A program made the position numbers and the translations under genes. Shown one piece after another: positions 24,725 to 32,256 of a stretch of 64,000 bases of DNA. The notes beneath the pieces are model-generated. The model made no database searches. It had not been told where the DNA came from and was given only the letters and a program-made list of their open reading frames with translations. Positions within the stretch are counted from its first letter, which is position 1. The number at the start of each line of letters is the position of its first letter. Source of the DNA: Granulicella paludicola (GTDB lineage Bacteria > Acidobacteriota > Terriglobia > Terriglobales > Acidobacteriaceae); NCBI RefSeq assembly GCF_025685545.1, contig NZ_JAGSYC010000025.1, positions 186,001 to 250,000 on the forward strand. Direction: 5' to 3'.

Positions 24725-25273
24725 ATGATGACTTTGGAGCCTCCTCGAAAGATGGGTACGGACTGGCGGGAGCTTGGGCTCTCCCAGGCGGGACTGACGC
24801 GGTTTGTTGGCGTGGCGCAGCGGGCGGTGGGACTGCGCGGCGAGGTTGAAGTGCTGTTGACCGACGACAAGACCCTGCGGCGGCTGAATCGCGAGTGGCG
24901 CGGCAAGGACAAGGCGACGGATGTGCTGAGCTTTCCGGCTTCTGAGGAGTTGGAAGGGATTGCTGCCGGGGACCTGGCGGTATCGCTGGAGACGGCGGCG
25001 AAGCAGGCGGCGGAGCAGGGGCATACGCTGCGGGATGAGGTGCGGGTGTTGCTGCTGCACGGGATGCTGCATCTCGCGGGGATGGACCATGAGGTGGATG
25101 GTGGGGAGATGGCTGCTCGTGAGGCGGAGCTGCGGAAGCAGCTGCGGTTGAAGAGCGGGTTGATTGCTCGGGTGACAGGGGTTCGGGGACGGGGAGTGGG
25201 GATTAGGAAGAGCAAAGGCAACAGCAGATTCCCTGCGGGAATGACAAAACGTGGACGGGTGGTGGTGGCGTGA
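24725..25273 (+). CDS. ybeY: Endoribonuclease YbeY (16S rRNA maturation)
   Basis: A 182-residue protein starting at ATGATG (24725); an in-frame ATG at 24653 lies inside a dispersed repeat and is rejected. The zinc motif is H112-x3-H116-x5-H122 in HGMLHLAGMDHE. NREWRGKDKATDVLSFP is the other YbeY signature. It processes rRNA 3' ends with the 30S subunit. The last 30 residues (from about VRGRGVGIRKSKG) go beyond the normal C-terminus and are encoded partly by a dispersed repeat (25224-25246). Its TGA overlaps the ATG of the CorC-like gene, so they are translationally coupled. Confidence 0.93.
   Translation: MMTLEPPRKMGTDWRELGLSQAGLTRFVGVAQRAVGLRGEVEVLLTDDKTLRRLNREWRGKDKATDVLSFPASEELEGIAAGDLAVSLETAAKQAAEQGHTLRDEVRVLLLHGMLHLAGMDHEVDGGEMAAREAELRKQLRLKSGLIARVTGVRGRGVGIRKSKGNSRFPAGMTKRGRVVVA
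25224..25246. repeat. Dispersed element fragment inside the ybeY 3' end
   Basis: GCAGATT-CCCTGCGGG-AATGACA. It has the same ends as 24652-24685. It is translated in frame as part of the C-terminal extension of YbeY (residues SRFPAGMT). Confidence 0.65.
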
Positions 25274-26628
25274 TGACTGGATCGAGTCTTGCGGTGCTGT
25301 TGCTGCTTTGCCTGCTCGCGCTGGTGGCTTATGTTGACCGGATTTATTTTGAGATGGGCAAGTTTCTCTCGCGGGAGTACACCGAGAACATCGAGGTGTG
25401 GGAGGAACGGGTCGAGCCGAAGCTGCGGCTGAGCCGTGAGTCGGCGGCGATGTCTGCTAGCGTGCTGCGACAGATGTCGCTGATCGCGTTAACGTTTCTG
25501 CTGGCGATCCGGCTGCAGGGAAAACTCGGTCACAGCCTGGAGGAGATTGCGCGGACGGTGTTCGAACTGCTGCTGGTGCTGGTGGTGTTTGACCGGCTGC
25601 TTCCGCAGATTTTTTTCACGAAGACGAAGGGTGAGTGGATCGCGCGGATCATTCCGCTGCTGCAGTGCTTGTTCTACATCGTGCTGCCGGTAACGCTGGC
25701 GATTGGACTGTTGCTGTCGATTGCAGGACTGGCGGAGCCGGAGATTACGACGCCTGAGCATTCGGGTGAGGCGATGGATGCTCTGCTGGAGGCTGGCGAA
25801 GAAGAAGGCGTACTCGACCAGGAAGATCGCGAGCTGGTGCGGAGCGTGGTGGAGTTTGGCGACAAGGTTGTGCGCGAGGTGATGACGCCGCGTCCCGAGA
25901 TGTTTGCGGTTGCTGGCGCAACGACGCTGGAGCAGTTCACGACCGAGGTGAACGCGCACCAGTTTTCGCGTGTGCCGGTGTACGGCGAAAGCATGGATGA
26001 AGTGACAGGTATTGCGTTCGCTCGCGACCTGCTGGGTGTGAAGGACACGGAGGCTGCGAGGCGGACGGTGGCGGAGCTGCAGCGGCCGGCGGTGTATATC
26101 CCGGAGACGAAGAAGGTGAACGAGCTGCTGCGCGAGATGCAGCGGCAGAAACAGCACATGTCGATCGTGATCGACGAGTATGGCAGCGTGGCGGGGCTGG
26201 TGACGATTGAAGACCTGTTGGAGGCGATTGTCGGCAATATCGAGGACGAGCACGATACGGAGACCGATGACGACGCTGCGACTGCCGAGCCGGAGGGGAC
26301 GTGGCTGCTGCCTGGAAGCTACGACGTAAGCCGCCTGCGAGAGCTATTTGAGACAGCGCGAACGTTGGGCGCGGAGGAAGAAACCTCAGAGGAGGAAGGC
26401 GACGAAAACCGTGCAGAGGAAGATGAGCAACGGCTGTCTCAGCTAGTGAGTGGGTATGAAGCGACTACGGTGGGTGGGCTGGTAAGCGAGATCGCCGGGC
26501 ATATTCCGCTGCCGGGTGAGGTGGTGGAGGATGGACCTCTGCGGCTGGAGGTTGTGGCTTCGACGGACCGGCGGGTCGAGCGGGTGCGGGTGGGGCTGAA
26601 GGCGATGTCGGCTAGCGAGCCGGAGTAA
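25273..26628 (+). CDS. CorC/HlyC-family CBS-domain membrane protein
   Basis: A 451-residue protein. The N-terminal half has three or four helices (about residues 6-22, 60-80, 88-108, 125-155), a divergent CNNM/DUF21-like membrane region. Two CBS motifs follow (about 195-320): EVMTPRPEMFAV...RVPVYGESMDEVTGI and VNELLREMQRQKQHMSIVIDEYGSVAGLVTIEDLLEAIVG. An acidic insert (EEETSEEEGDENRAEEDEQ) precedes the C-terminal CorC_HlyC domain (GLVSEIAGHIPLPGEVV). The family is linked to magnesium/cobalt efflux. It lies between ybeY and era, the conserved arrangement. The start could also be the GTG at 25270. Confidence 0.88.
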   Translation: MTGSSLAVLLLLCLLALVAYVDRIYFEMGKFLSREYTENIEVWEERVEPKLRLSRESAAMSASVLRQMSLIALTFLLAIRLQGKLGHSLEEIARTVFELLLVLVVFDRLLPQIFFTKTKGEWIARIIPLLQCLFYIVLPVTLAIGLLLSIAGLAEPEITTPEHSGEAMDALLEAGEEEGVLDQEDRELVRSVVEFGDKVVREVMTPRPEMFAVAGATTLEQFTTEVNAHQFSRVPVYGESMDEVTGIAFARDLLGVKDTEAARRTVAELQRPAVYIPETKKVNELLREMQRQKQHMSIVIDEYGSVAGLVTIEDLLEAIVGNIEDEHDTETDDDAATAEPEGTWLLPGSYDVSRLRELFETARTLGAEEETSEEEGDENRAEEDEQRLSQLVSGYEATTVGGLVSEIAGHIPLPGEVVEDGPLRLEVVASTDRRVERVRVGLKAMSASEPE

Positions 26629-26637
26629 GGAAAAGCA

Positions 26638-26671
26638 GGGAATAGGGAGTGGGGAGCAGGGAATAGTGGGG
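26638..26671 (+). repeat. G-quadruplex-type G-run array before era
   Basis: Five G-runs, GGG-AATA-GGG-AGT-GGGG-AGCA-GGG-AATAGT-GGGG, fit the canonical G3+N1-7 pattern on the coding strand. They lie 22 bp upstream of the era start. A related GGGAATAGGGAGT string occurs before ybeY near 24577-24595. Confidence 0.6.
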
Positions 26672-26693
26672 CCGAAGGTGTCATCATAGAGGG

Positions 26694-27824
26694 ATGGCAT
26701 TGCGGAGTGGATTTGTATCGATCGTTGGGCGTCCTAATGCAGGTAAGTCGACGCTTTTGAACGCCCTGCTGGGGCAGAAGCTGGCGATTGTGACGCATAA
26801 GCCGCAGACGACGCGGACGCGCATCCAGGGCGTGCTGGAACTGCCCGTGCGTAAGAAGGTCAAGGGCGATCCGGGACGGCCTGCGGCGCAGGTGGTGCTG
26901 GTGGATACTCCTGGTGTGCATAAGCCGGAGACACAGCTGGACAAGCGGATGATGCAGGAGGTCCATGACGCGCTGGAGACGCGCGATGTGGTGCTGTTTA
27001 TTGTCGACGTGACGCACCGTCTGCCCGAGGCGAAGAAACCTCAGACGAGTGAAGAGTTTGCCGAGGCGCGCAAGGTGCGGACGCTGGGGCAGCATCGGCG
27101 GCAGTTGAGCAAGGCTGAGGACGACTTCGCGCTGCAGTTGGTGAAGAAGCTCGATTGTCCGGTGGTGCTGGTGCTGAACAAGATCGATGCGCTGCCGAAG
27201 ACGACGCTGCTGCCGCTGATCGCGCACTGGACGGCGCTGCATACGTTTGCGGATGTGATCCCGATATCGGCGAAGAAGAAGGACAACCTTGAACTGTTGC
27301 TGGACAAGGTGGTGGCGCAGCTGCCCGAGGGACAGCGGTATTTCCCGAAGGACCAGCTGACGGATCAGCCGGAGCGGTTTCTGGCGGCGGAGATCATTCG
27401 CGAGAAGATCCTGCTGTTGACGGGTGAGGAAGTGCCGTACGCAACGGCGGTGGTGATCGAGAAGTTCGAAGAGCCTGCGAGCCTGAAGAAGGGCAAGGAC
27501 GGCAAGCTGCCGATGACGAAGATTACGGCGGCGATATTCTGCGAGCGGCAAGGGCAGAAGGGCATCCTGATCGGTAAGCAGGGTGAGATGCTGAAAAAGA
27601 TTGGAACGACGGCACGGAAGGACCTCGAGGGGCTGCTGGGAACGAGGGTGTTTCTGGAGCTGTTTGTGAAGGTGCAGGACGAATGGCGGGCGTCGCGTGG
27701 ATTTGTGGAGGAGCTGGACTGGCGGCGTCAGCTGGAACAGATGGCAGAAGTGCAGCAGCGGAACAGCAGCCTGGCGAAGCAGCGAGGTGGCGCTGCTCCG
27801 GATGACGATGAGGGTGCTGAGTAG
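26694..27824 (+). CDS. era: GTPase Era
   Basis: A 376-residue protein. G1 is GRPNAGKS (residues 12-19), the G2 region is KPQTTRTRIQG, G3 is DTPGVH, and G4 is NKID. The C-terminal KH domain carries the family ending, FCERQGQKGILIGKQGEMLKKIGTTARKDLEGLLG. Era binds the 3' end of 16S rRNA and helps 30S assembly. It is about 70 residues longer than E. coli Era. The extra length is in an insert in the G domain (about residues 105-140, KKPQTSEEFAEARKVRTLGQ...) and a disordered tail (about 350-376). It follows ybeY and the CorC-like gene on the same strand. Confidence 0.96.
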   Translation: MALRSGFVSIVGRPNAGKSTLLNALLGQKLAIVTHKPQTTRTRIQGVLELPVRKKVKGDPGRPAAQVVLVDTPGVHKPETQLDKRMMQEVHDALETRDVVLFIVDVTHRLPEAKKPQTSEEFAEARKVRTLGQHRRQLSKAEDDFALQLVKKLDCPVVLVLNKIDALPKTTLLPLIAHWTALHTFADVIPISAKKKDNLELLLDKVVAQLPEGQRYFPKDQLTDQPERFLAAEIIREKILLLTGEEVPYATAVVIEKFEEPASLKKGKDGKLPMTKITAAIFCERQGQKGILIGKQGEMLKKIGTTARKDLEGLLGTRVFLELFVKVQDEWRASRGFVEELDWRRQLEQMAEVQQRNSSLAKQRGGAAPDDDEGAE

Positions 27825-27826
27825 TG

Positions 27827-28393
27827 ATGGGGTTGCGCCAGTGGGCGGAGTCTCTGACTCAGCCTAAGGGCTGCGCAGACCTGCGTGTGGGGAATCTGCG
27901 GATGGTGGCGATTACGCCGGAGATGCTGGCGGCGGAGACAGCTCAGGACATGGCTCGGCTGGGCGAGCTGCTGCATGCGAAGATGACGGGCGAGTGGCCT
28001 CCGGTGGAGTGGGAGCCGCATGTATACGCGTTCATCGCGAAGCAGTATGAGGAGCATCCGCAGACGATGGGATGGCATCGGTATGTGGTGCTGTGCGATG
28101 GACTGGGGATGATGCGTACGCTGGTGGGTGCGGTGGGGGCGTTTCCCAAGGGCGATGGCGATGCGGAGATCGGGTACTCAACGCTGCCGCAGTTTCAGCG
28201 GCGAGGGTATGCGACGGCGACGGCGAAGACGCTGGTGGAGTGGCTGCTGACGCGGGACGGCGTGACGAGTGTGAGTGCGTGCACGTTTCCGAGGCTGCCG
28301 GAGTCGATCAAGGTGATGGAGCGGTGCGGGATGACGTATGTGGGGCTGGGGGATGAGCCCGGGACGGTGCGGTATCAAAGGTGCAGGGATTAG
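27827..28393 (+). CDS. GNAT-family N-acetyltransferase (RimJ/RimL type)
   Basis: A 188-residue protein. The acetyl-CoA-binding motif is visible as EIGYSTLPQFQRRGYATATAKTLVEWLL, and SVSACTFPRLPESIKVMERCGM is the RimJ/RimL-type motif ending in the conserved N/S-x-VxxxxGM pattern. It transfers an acetyl group to an amine, commonly a protein N-terminus or small molecule; the substrate is not readable. It starts 2 bp after the era stop (a GTG at 27824 overlaps it), so it is the last gene of the ybeY-corC-era unit. A long hairpin follows. Confidence 0.87.
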   Translation: MGLRQWAESLTQPKGCADLRVGNLRMVAITPEMLAAETAQDMARLGELLHAKMTGEWPPVEWEPHVYAFIAKQYEEHPQTMGWHRYVVLCDGLGMMRTLVGAVGAFPKGDGDAEIGYSTLPQFQRRGYATATAKTLVEWLLTRDGVTSVSACTFPRLPESIKVMERCGMTYVGLGDEPGTVRYQRCRD

Positions 28394-28415
28394 GGATTTG
28401 AAAGGGCTGAGACTC

Positions 28416-28457
28416 TTCGAACACCAGCGTCTCAGGATCGAGACGTTGGTGTTCGAA
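28416..28457. terminator. 18-bp hairpin between convergent genes
   Basis: TTCGAACACCAGCGTCTC faces GAGACGTTGGTGTTCGAA across a 6-nt loop, with one G-T mismatch. It sits in the 75-bp gap between the GNAT gene and the M20 gene. Neither side has a clear T-tract, so it may be a terminator or an mRNA 3'-end stabiliser for both. Confidence 0.6.
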
Positions 28458-28468
28458 CGGGGGCAAGC

Positions 28469-29791
28469 TTATTGCAGGAGTGAGGTGGCGACGGCGGTCA
28501 TCGCGGTGACGCCGGTGCGTAGAGTGGGTTCGGGCAGGGGTTCGAACTTATTGGTGTGGGGGCCAGGGAGTGCCTTACCTGCGGCGGTGGCGGCGGCGAA
28601 CTTTGCAGGGTCCATCGCGCCGAGCCAGAGGAAGGCTACGGGTATCTTGTGGCCTTCGAGTCCGAAGACGCCGACATCTTCCGAGCCCATTACGCGCTGC
28701 TCCTGCTCGACGTTCGCTGCGCCGAGGGTGGCGATGAGAGTCTTGCTGACGGCGGTCATCAGCTTGGGATCGTTGTAGAGGACAGGGGTGGATTCGTTGT
28801 CGAGGACGGTGACCTTCGCGGCCTTGTCGGCGGGCAGGTTGAAGGAGGTGGTGAGACCTGCAGCCATCTGGGTGAGGCCGTCGATGATGGTCTGGCGGCT
28901 CTTGTCGGTGAAGGAGCGCGTGGTGAGCTCGAGCTTGACCTCGTCGGGGATGATGTTGCGCTTGGTGCCACCGTGGATGTCGCCGACGGTGACGACGGAG
29001 GGGTCCTGCGGATCTTCTTCACGGCTGACGATGGTCTGCAGCTGCGTGATGTAGAGCGCGGCCATGGCGATGGGATCGCGACCGAGGTTGGGCGCGGAGC
29101 CGTGGCCGCCGATGCCCTTGATGACGACGTCGATAGAGGTGGAGGAAGCGAGTGTGGGGCCGAGGACGAAGCCGACCCTGCCTGCGGGGAGGGCGTTGGT
29201 GTCGTGCAGGCCGATGATCTTGTCGGGCGTGCCGAAGCGCTCGTAGAGGTGGTCGGCGAGCATGGCTTTTGCGCCGTCGATGGTTTCTTCAGAGGGCTGC
29301 GCGACAAGCATGAGCGTGCCATGCCACTTGGATTTGCTTTCGGCGAGCGCCTTGGCCGTGCCGATCAGGACGGTGGTGTGTACGTCGTGTCCGCAGGCGT
29401 GCATGACGCCGACGTCCTGCCCGGCGGGGTTCTTGGTCATGACATGCGAGGCGTAGGGGACGCCGGTCTCTTCGATGATGGGCAGGGCGTCCATGTCGGC
29501 GCGGACGAGCAGCGTGGGACCTGCGCCGTTTTTGAGAATGCCGACAACGCCGAAGGCCTGCGAGCCGTCAGGATATTTGCCGACGTGCTCTGTGACGGTG
29601 TAGCCGTCAGCGCGGAGAGCCTTGGCAACGATGGAGGAGGTGCGCTCTTCGTGATGGGAGAGCTCGGGGTGGGAGTGGAGATCTTTGTAGACGTCGACGA
29701 GGCCGTTGATGTCCTGCGCGCGGGCGACAAAAGGAAGAGCGAGGGCGGCGCAGAAGACGGCGCGGCTGAGGTGCTTGGGGTCTATCGACAA
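28469..29791 (-). CDS. Secreted M20-family amidohydrolase/peptidase
   Basis: A 440-residue protein. The start is a TTG with GGAGG 8 nt upstream; the signal peptide is AVFCAALALPFVARAQ. The M20D metal site is visible in RADMDALPI, MHACGHDVHTT (the Cys-Gly-His and His ligands), SEETIDGAKAM and the later H in LPGPHTNKF. The dimerisation domain starts near IDVVIKGIGGHGSAP. Homologues remove acyl groups from amino acids or hippurate-like substrates. The signal peptide puts it in the periplasm, unusual for N-acyl-amino-acid hydrolases but common in Acidobacteria. Confidence 0.9.
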   Translation of the reverse strand: MSIDPKHLSRAVFCAALALPFVARAQDINGLVDVYKDLHSHPELSHHEERTSSIVAKALRADGYTVTEHVGKYPDGSQAFGVVGILKNGAGPTLLVRADMDALPIIEETGVPYASHVMTKNPAGQDVGVMHACGHDVHTTVLIGTAKALAESKSKWHGTLMLVAQPSEETIDGAKAMLADHLYERFGTPDKIIGLHDTNALPAGRVGFVLGPTLASSTSIDVVIKGIGGHGSAPNLGRDPIAMAALYITQLQTIVSREEDPQDPSVVTVGDIHGGTKRNIIPDEVKLELTTRSFTDKSRQTIIDGLTQMAAGLTTSFNLPADKAAKVTVLDNESTPVLYNDPKLMTAVSKTLIATLGAANVEQEQRVMGSEDVGVFGLEGHKIPVAFLWLGAMDPAKFAAATAAGKALPGPHTNKFEPLPEPTLRTGVTAMTAVATSLLQ

Positions 29792-29856
29792 GAGGGTGCC
29801 TCCAAAATTGCGGGTGTGTTCGCAGTATAGCGGAGGAGGACGGGGTGAGATGGAGA

Positions 29857-30462
29857 TCAGGGTTTTGCGCGCAGACCGTGGAGAAGGAAGGCCATGAGGA
29901 ACTGGGTGTCGTCTGCGGCTTGATGGTGTTCGGAGAAGGCACGGCGTTCGTTGACGCCCCGGATGGCGTCCATGGCGGCCCAGGCTGCAGAGAGGAAGTC
30001 CTGCTGGGGGATTTCGCCCGCGGCGGCGGCTTCTTCGTAGAGGCCTTTGAGGTAGAGCACCGCCTCCTGCAGCCAGGCGAAGGTTCGTTTGCGGTGCTGG
30101 GACTGGCGGTTGATGGTGAGGATGATGCGGTATAGCTGCTGGTGCTCATCCCAGAAAGCGATGCGGACGGCGATGAAAGCGGCGAGCTTGCGGGTGAAGT
30201 CTGTTTCGCGGCGGACGTGCTCGTCGGTAAGTGCTGCGAGCTGGTGAAGAGCCTGTCCGACGGTGGCCTGATAGACGGCGTCCTTGGAGTCAAAGTAGCG
30301 ATAGAGTGTGCCTTTGGCGAGTTTGGCGGCCTTGGCGATTTCGGCCATCTTAGCGGCTTCAAAGCCCTTGTTTGCAAAGACTTTTGTGGCGGCGACGAGG
30401 ATTTCGGAGCGGCGGAATTCGGCGACGAGTTGCTGTTTGCGGTCGGCAGCGGAGCGCGGCAT
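29857..30462 (-). CDS. TetR/AcrR-family regulator
   Basis: A 201-residue protein. The ATG at 30462 has GAAGGA 8 nt upstream; the open frame extends to 30522 but would cover the operator. The HTH is residues 15-60 (ILVAATKVFANKGFEAAKMAEIAKAAKLAKGTLYRYFDSKDAVY). The helical C-terminal domain would bind a ligand. It is divergent from a DHA2 drug exporter with a 16-bp palindrome between the genes. The simplest model is that it represses both itself and the exporter until a toxic compound binds. Confidence 0.92.
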   Translation of the reverse strand: MPRSAADRKQQLVAEFRRSEILVAATKVFANKGFEAAKMAEIAKAAKLAKGTLYRYFDSKDAVYQATVGQALHQLAALTDEHVRRETDFTRKLAAFIAVRIAFWDEHQQLYRIILTINRQSQHRKRTFAWLQEAVLYLKGLYEEAAAAGEIPQQDFLSAAWAAMDAIRGVNERRAFSEHHQAADDTQFLMAFLLHGLRAKP

Positions 30463-30506
30463 GGGAGGTCCTTCAAAGCTGAAATAGAGTATAAGTGTGC
30501 GACGAA

Positions 30507-30522
30507 ATGACCCGTGGGTCAT
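30507..30522. promoter_or_regulatory. Palindromic operator for the TetR regulator
   Basis: ATGACCC-GT-GGGTCAT: perfect 7-bp arms with a 2-bp centre. It lies in the 84-bp gap between the divergent TetR and MFS start codons, downstream of a TATAAG (30490-30495) that could be the MFS -10 box. Binding there would block both promoters. Confidence 0.7.
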
Positions 30523-30546
30523 CTAAAGGTACAGAGAGTCTAATCT

Positions 30547-32190
30547 ATGGTTTTGGAAGAACAAGAAGCGGGGATAAACGGGGCGGAATTGGCGCTGGCC
30601 GAAGGCGCACCCGTGTTCGATAACGAGCGCACACCGGAGGCACGGCTGTTCAATCCGTGGATCGTGGCGCTGGTGGTGACGATCGGTACGTTTATGGAGG
30701 TGCTGGACACCTCGATCGCGAACGTGGCGCTGCCGCATATTGCGGGCGGTTTGTCGGCGTCGCTCGATGAGGGTGCGTGGGTGCTGACAAGTTACCTCGT
30801 GGCGAACGCGGTGGTGCTGCCGATGAGCGGGTGGCTCTCGTCGGTGATGGGACGCAAGAACTACTATCTGATTTCGGTGGCATTCTTTACGCTGTTTTCT
30901 GCGTTGTGCGGCATGGCACCGACGCTCGGCATGCTGGTGGTGTTTCGCGTGGGGCAGGGACTTGCTGGCGGCGGATTGCAGCCTTCGGTGCAGGCGATTC
31001 TGGCGGACAGCTTTCCGGCAGAGAAGCGCGGCATGGCGATGGCGCTGTATACGGTGGCGATCCTGGTGGCTCCGGTGCTTGGACCTACGGCGGGTGGATG
31101 GATCACGGACAACTATTCGTGGCGCTGGATCTTCTACATCAACATTCCGATCGGCGCTGCGTGCATCTTCCTGACGCGTATCGTGCTGGAAGATCCTGCG
31201 TACATGAAGGAGATGAAGGCGAAGGCCCGCAAGCTGTCCGTTGATTGGACGGGGCTGGGGTTGATCTCTATAGGACTGGCGTCGCTCGAGATCATTCTCG
31301 ACAAGGGACAGGAGCTTGACTGGTTCGGTTCGAACTTCATCGTGTTCTTTGCGTCGCTCTCGGCAATTGCGCTGGTCTGTGCGGTGATCTGGGAGTTGAA
31401 GCGCGAGAACCCGGTGGTGAACCTGCGACTGTTGAAGGAGCGGAACTTCCTGTTCTGCTGCCTGATTATTCTGGGGTTGTACGCCGCGCTGTATGCGGCT
31501 ACCTATCTTCTGCCGCTCTACATGCAGGAGATGATGGGCTATACCGCGACGATCTCGGGCTTTGCTCTTTCACCTGCCGGGCTGTTTACGATGCTTGAGG
31601 TGCCACTAGTTGGATACATGCTGACCAAAGGGTACGACCCACGAAAGATGGCGCTCTGCGGCATCCTTGTGGTGGCTACGTCGTTCTTCTGGATGAGTTC
31701 GCTGGACCTGGAGATCTCCGAGCGCAACCTGATCCTGCCGCGCATTCTGCAGGTGCTGGGAGTGGGTATCATCACGGTACCGATCAGCACGGTGGTATTT
31801 CGCTTCCTTCCGAAGACGGAGAGTTCGCAGGCTGCGGGCATCTTCGCGCTGATGCGTAACGAGGGTGGCAGCCTGGGCATTGCGCTGGTGAGCACGATGC
31901 TGCAACGTCGCGAGCAGGTCCACCAGGCGATGCTGGGGCAGCACATCACGGCGACAAGCCCGATGGTGCAGAGATACATGAATGGAGTCGCGGCGAGGGC
32001 GGGGAATGCTGCGGATGTTCACTATTCGGGCATGGCGCAGTTGTATGGCGCGCTGCAGCGGCAGGCTTCGCTGCTGTCGTATATGGACCAGTTTTCGATG
32101 CTGTGCGGGCTGATGCTGCTGATGGTGCCTTTGGTGTTCTTTCTAAAGAAGCCGCCGGTGCTGAAGCATATCGAGCTGGAAGCGCATTGA
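30547..32190 (+). CDS. DHA2-family (EmrB/QacA) MFS drug exporter
   Basis: A 547-residue protein with 14 predicted helices. The N-terminus has the family motif LDTSIANVALPHIAGGL, with the conserved Asp of helix 1. Motif A is GWLSSVMGRKNYY, and motif C is VAPVLGPTAGGWITDNYSWRWIFYINIPIG. The substrate is probably a hydrophobic drug or toxin, driven by the proton gradient. It has no EmrA partner next to it. It is divergent from the TetR regulator that probably controls it, and a long hairpin terminates it. Confidence 0.94.
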   Translation: MVLEEQEAGINGAELALAEGAPVFDNERTPEARLFNPWIVALVVTIGTFMEVLDTSIANVALPHIAGGLSASLDEGAWVLTSYLVANAVVLPMSGWLSSVMGRKNYYLISVAFFTLFSALCGMAPTLGMLVVFRVGQGLAGGGLQPSVQAILADSFPAEKRGMAMALYTVAILVAPVLGPTAGGWITDNYSWRWIFYINIPIGAACIFLTRIVLEDPAYMKEMKAKARKLSVDWTGLGLISIGLASLEIILDKGQELDWFGSNFIVFFASLSAIALVCAVIWELKRENPVVNLRLLKERNFLFCCLIILGLYAALYAATYLLPLYMQEMMGYTATISGFALSPAGLFTMLEVPLVGYMLTKGYDPRKMALCGILVVATSFFWMSSLDLEISERNLILPRILQVLGVGIITVPISTVVFRFLPKTESSQAAGIFALMRNEGGSLGIALVSTMLQRREQVHQAMLGQHITATSPMVQRYMNGVAARAGNAADVHYSGMAQLYGALQRQASLLSYMDQFSMLCGLMLLMVPLVFFLKKPPVLKHIELEAH

Positions 32191-32203
32191 GGTTGCTTCC
32201 TGA

Positions 32204-32246
32204 AGACAACGCAGCCGCATGATCAGGACATGCGGCGGCGTTGTCT
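32204..32246 (+). terminator. Hairpin between the MFS exporter and the NtrX-like gene
   Basis: AGACAACGC-A-GCCGCATG (32204-32221) pairs with CATGCGGC-G-GCGTTGTCT (32229-32246), 17 bp with one A-G mismatch and a 7-nt loop. It lies between convergent genes and has no strong T-tract. Confidence 0.65.
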
Positions 32247-32256
32247 GGTGTACGCA

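Noticed and set aside
28556-29830. 424-codon plus-strand frame opposite the M20 amidohydrolase
   Set aside because: The opposite strand encodes a clear M20 enzyme with metal ligands. The plus frame is a Gly/Val/Asp-rich shadow.
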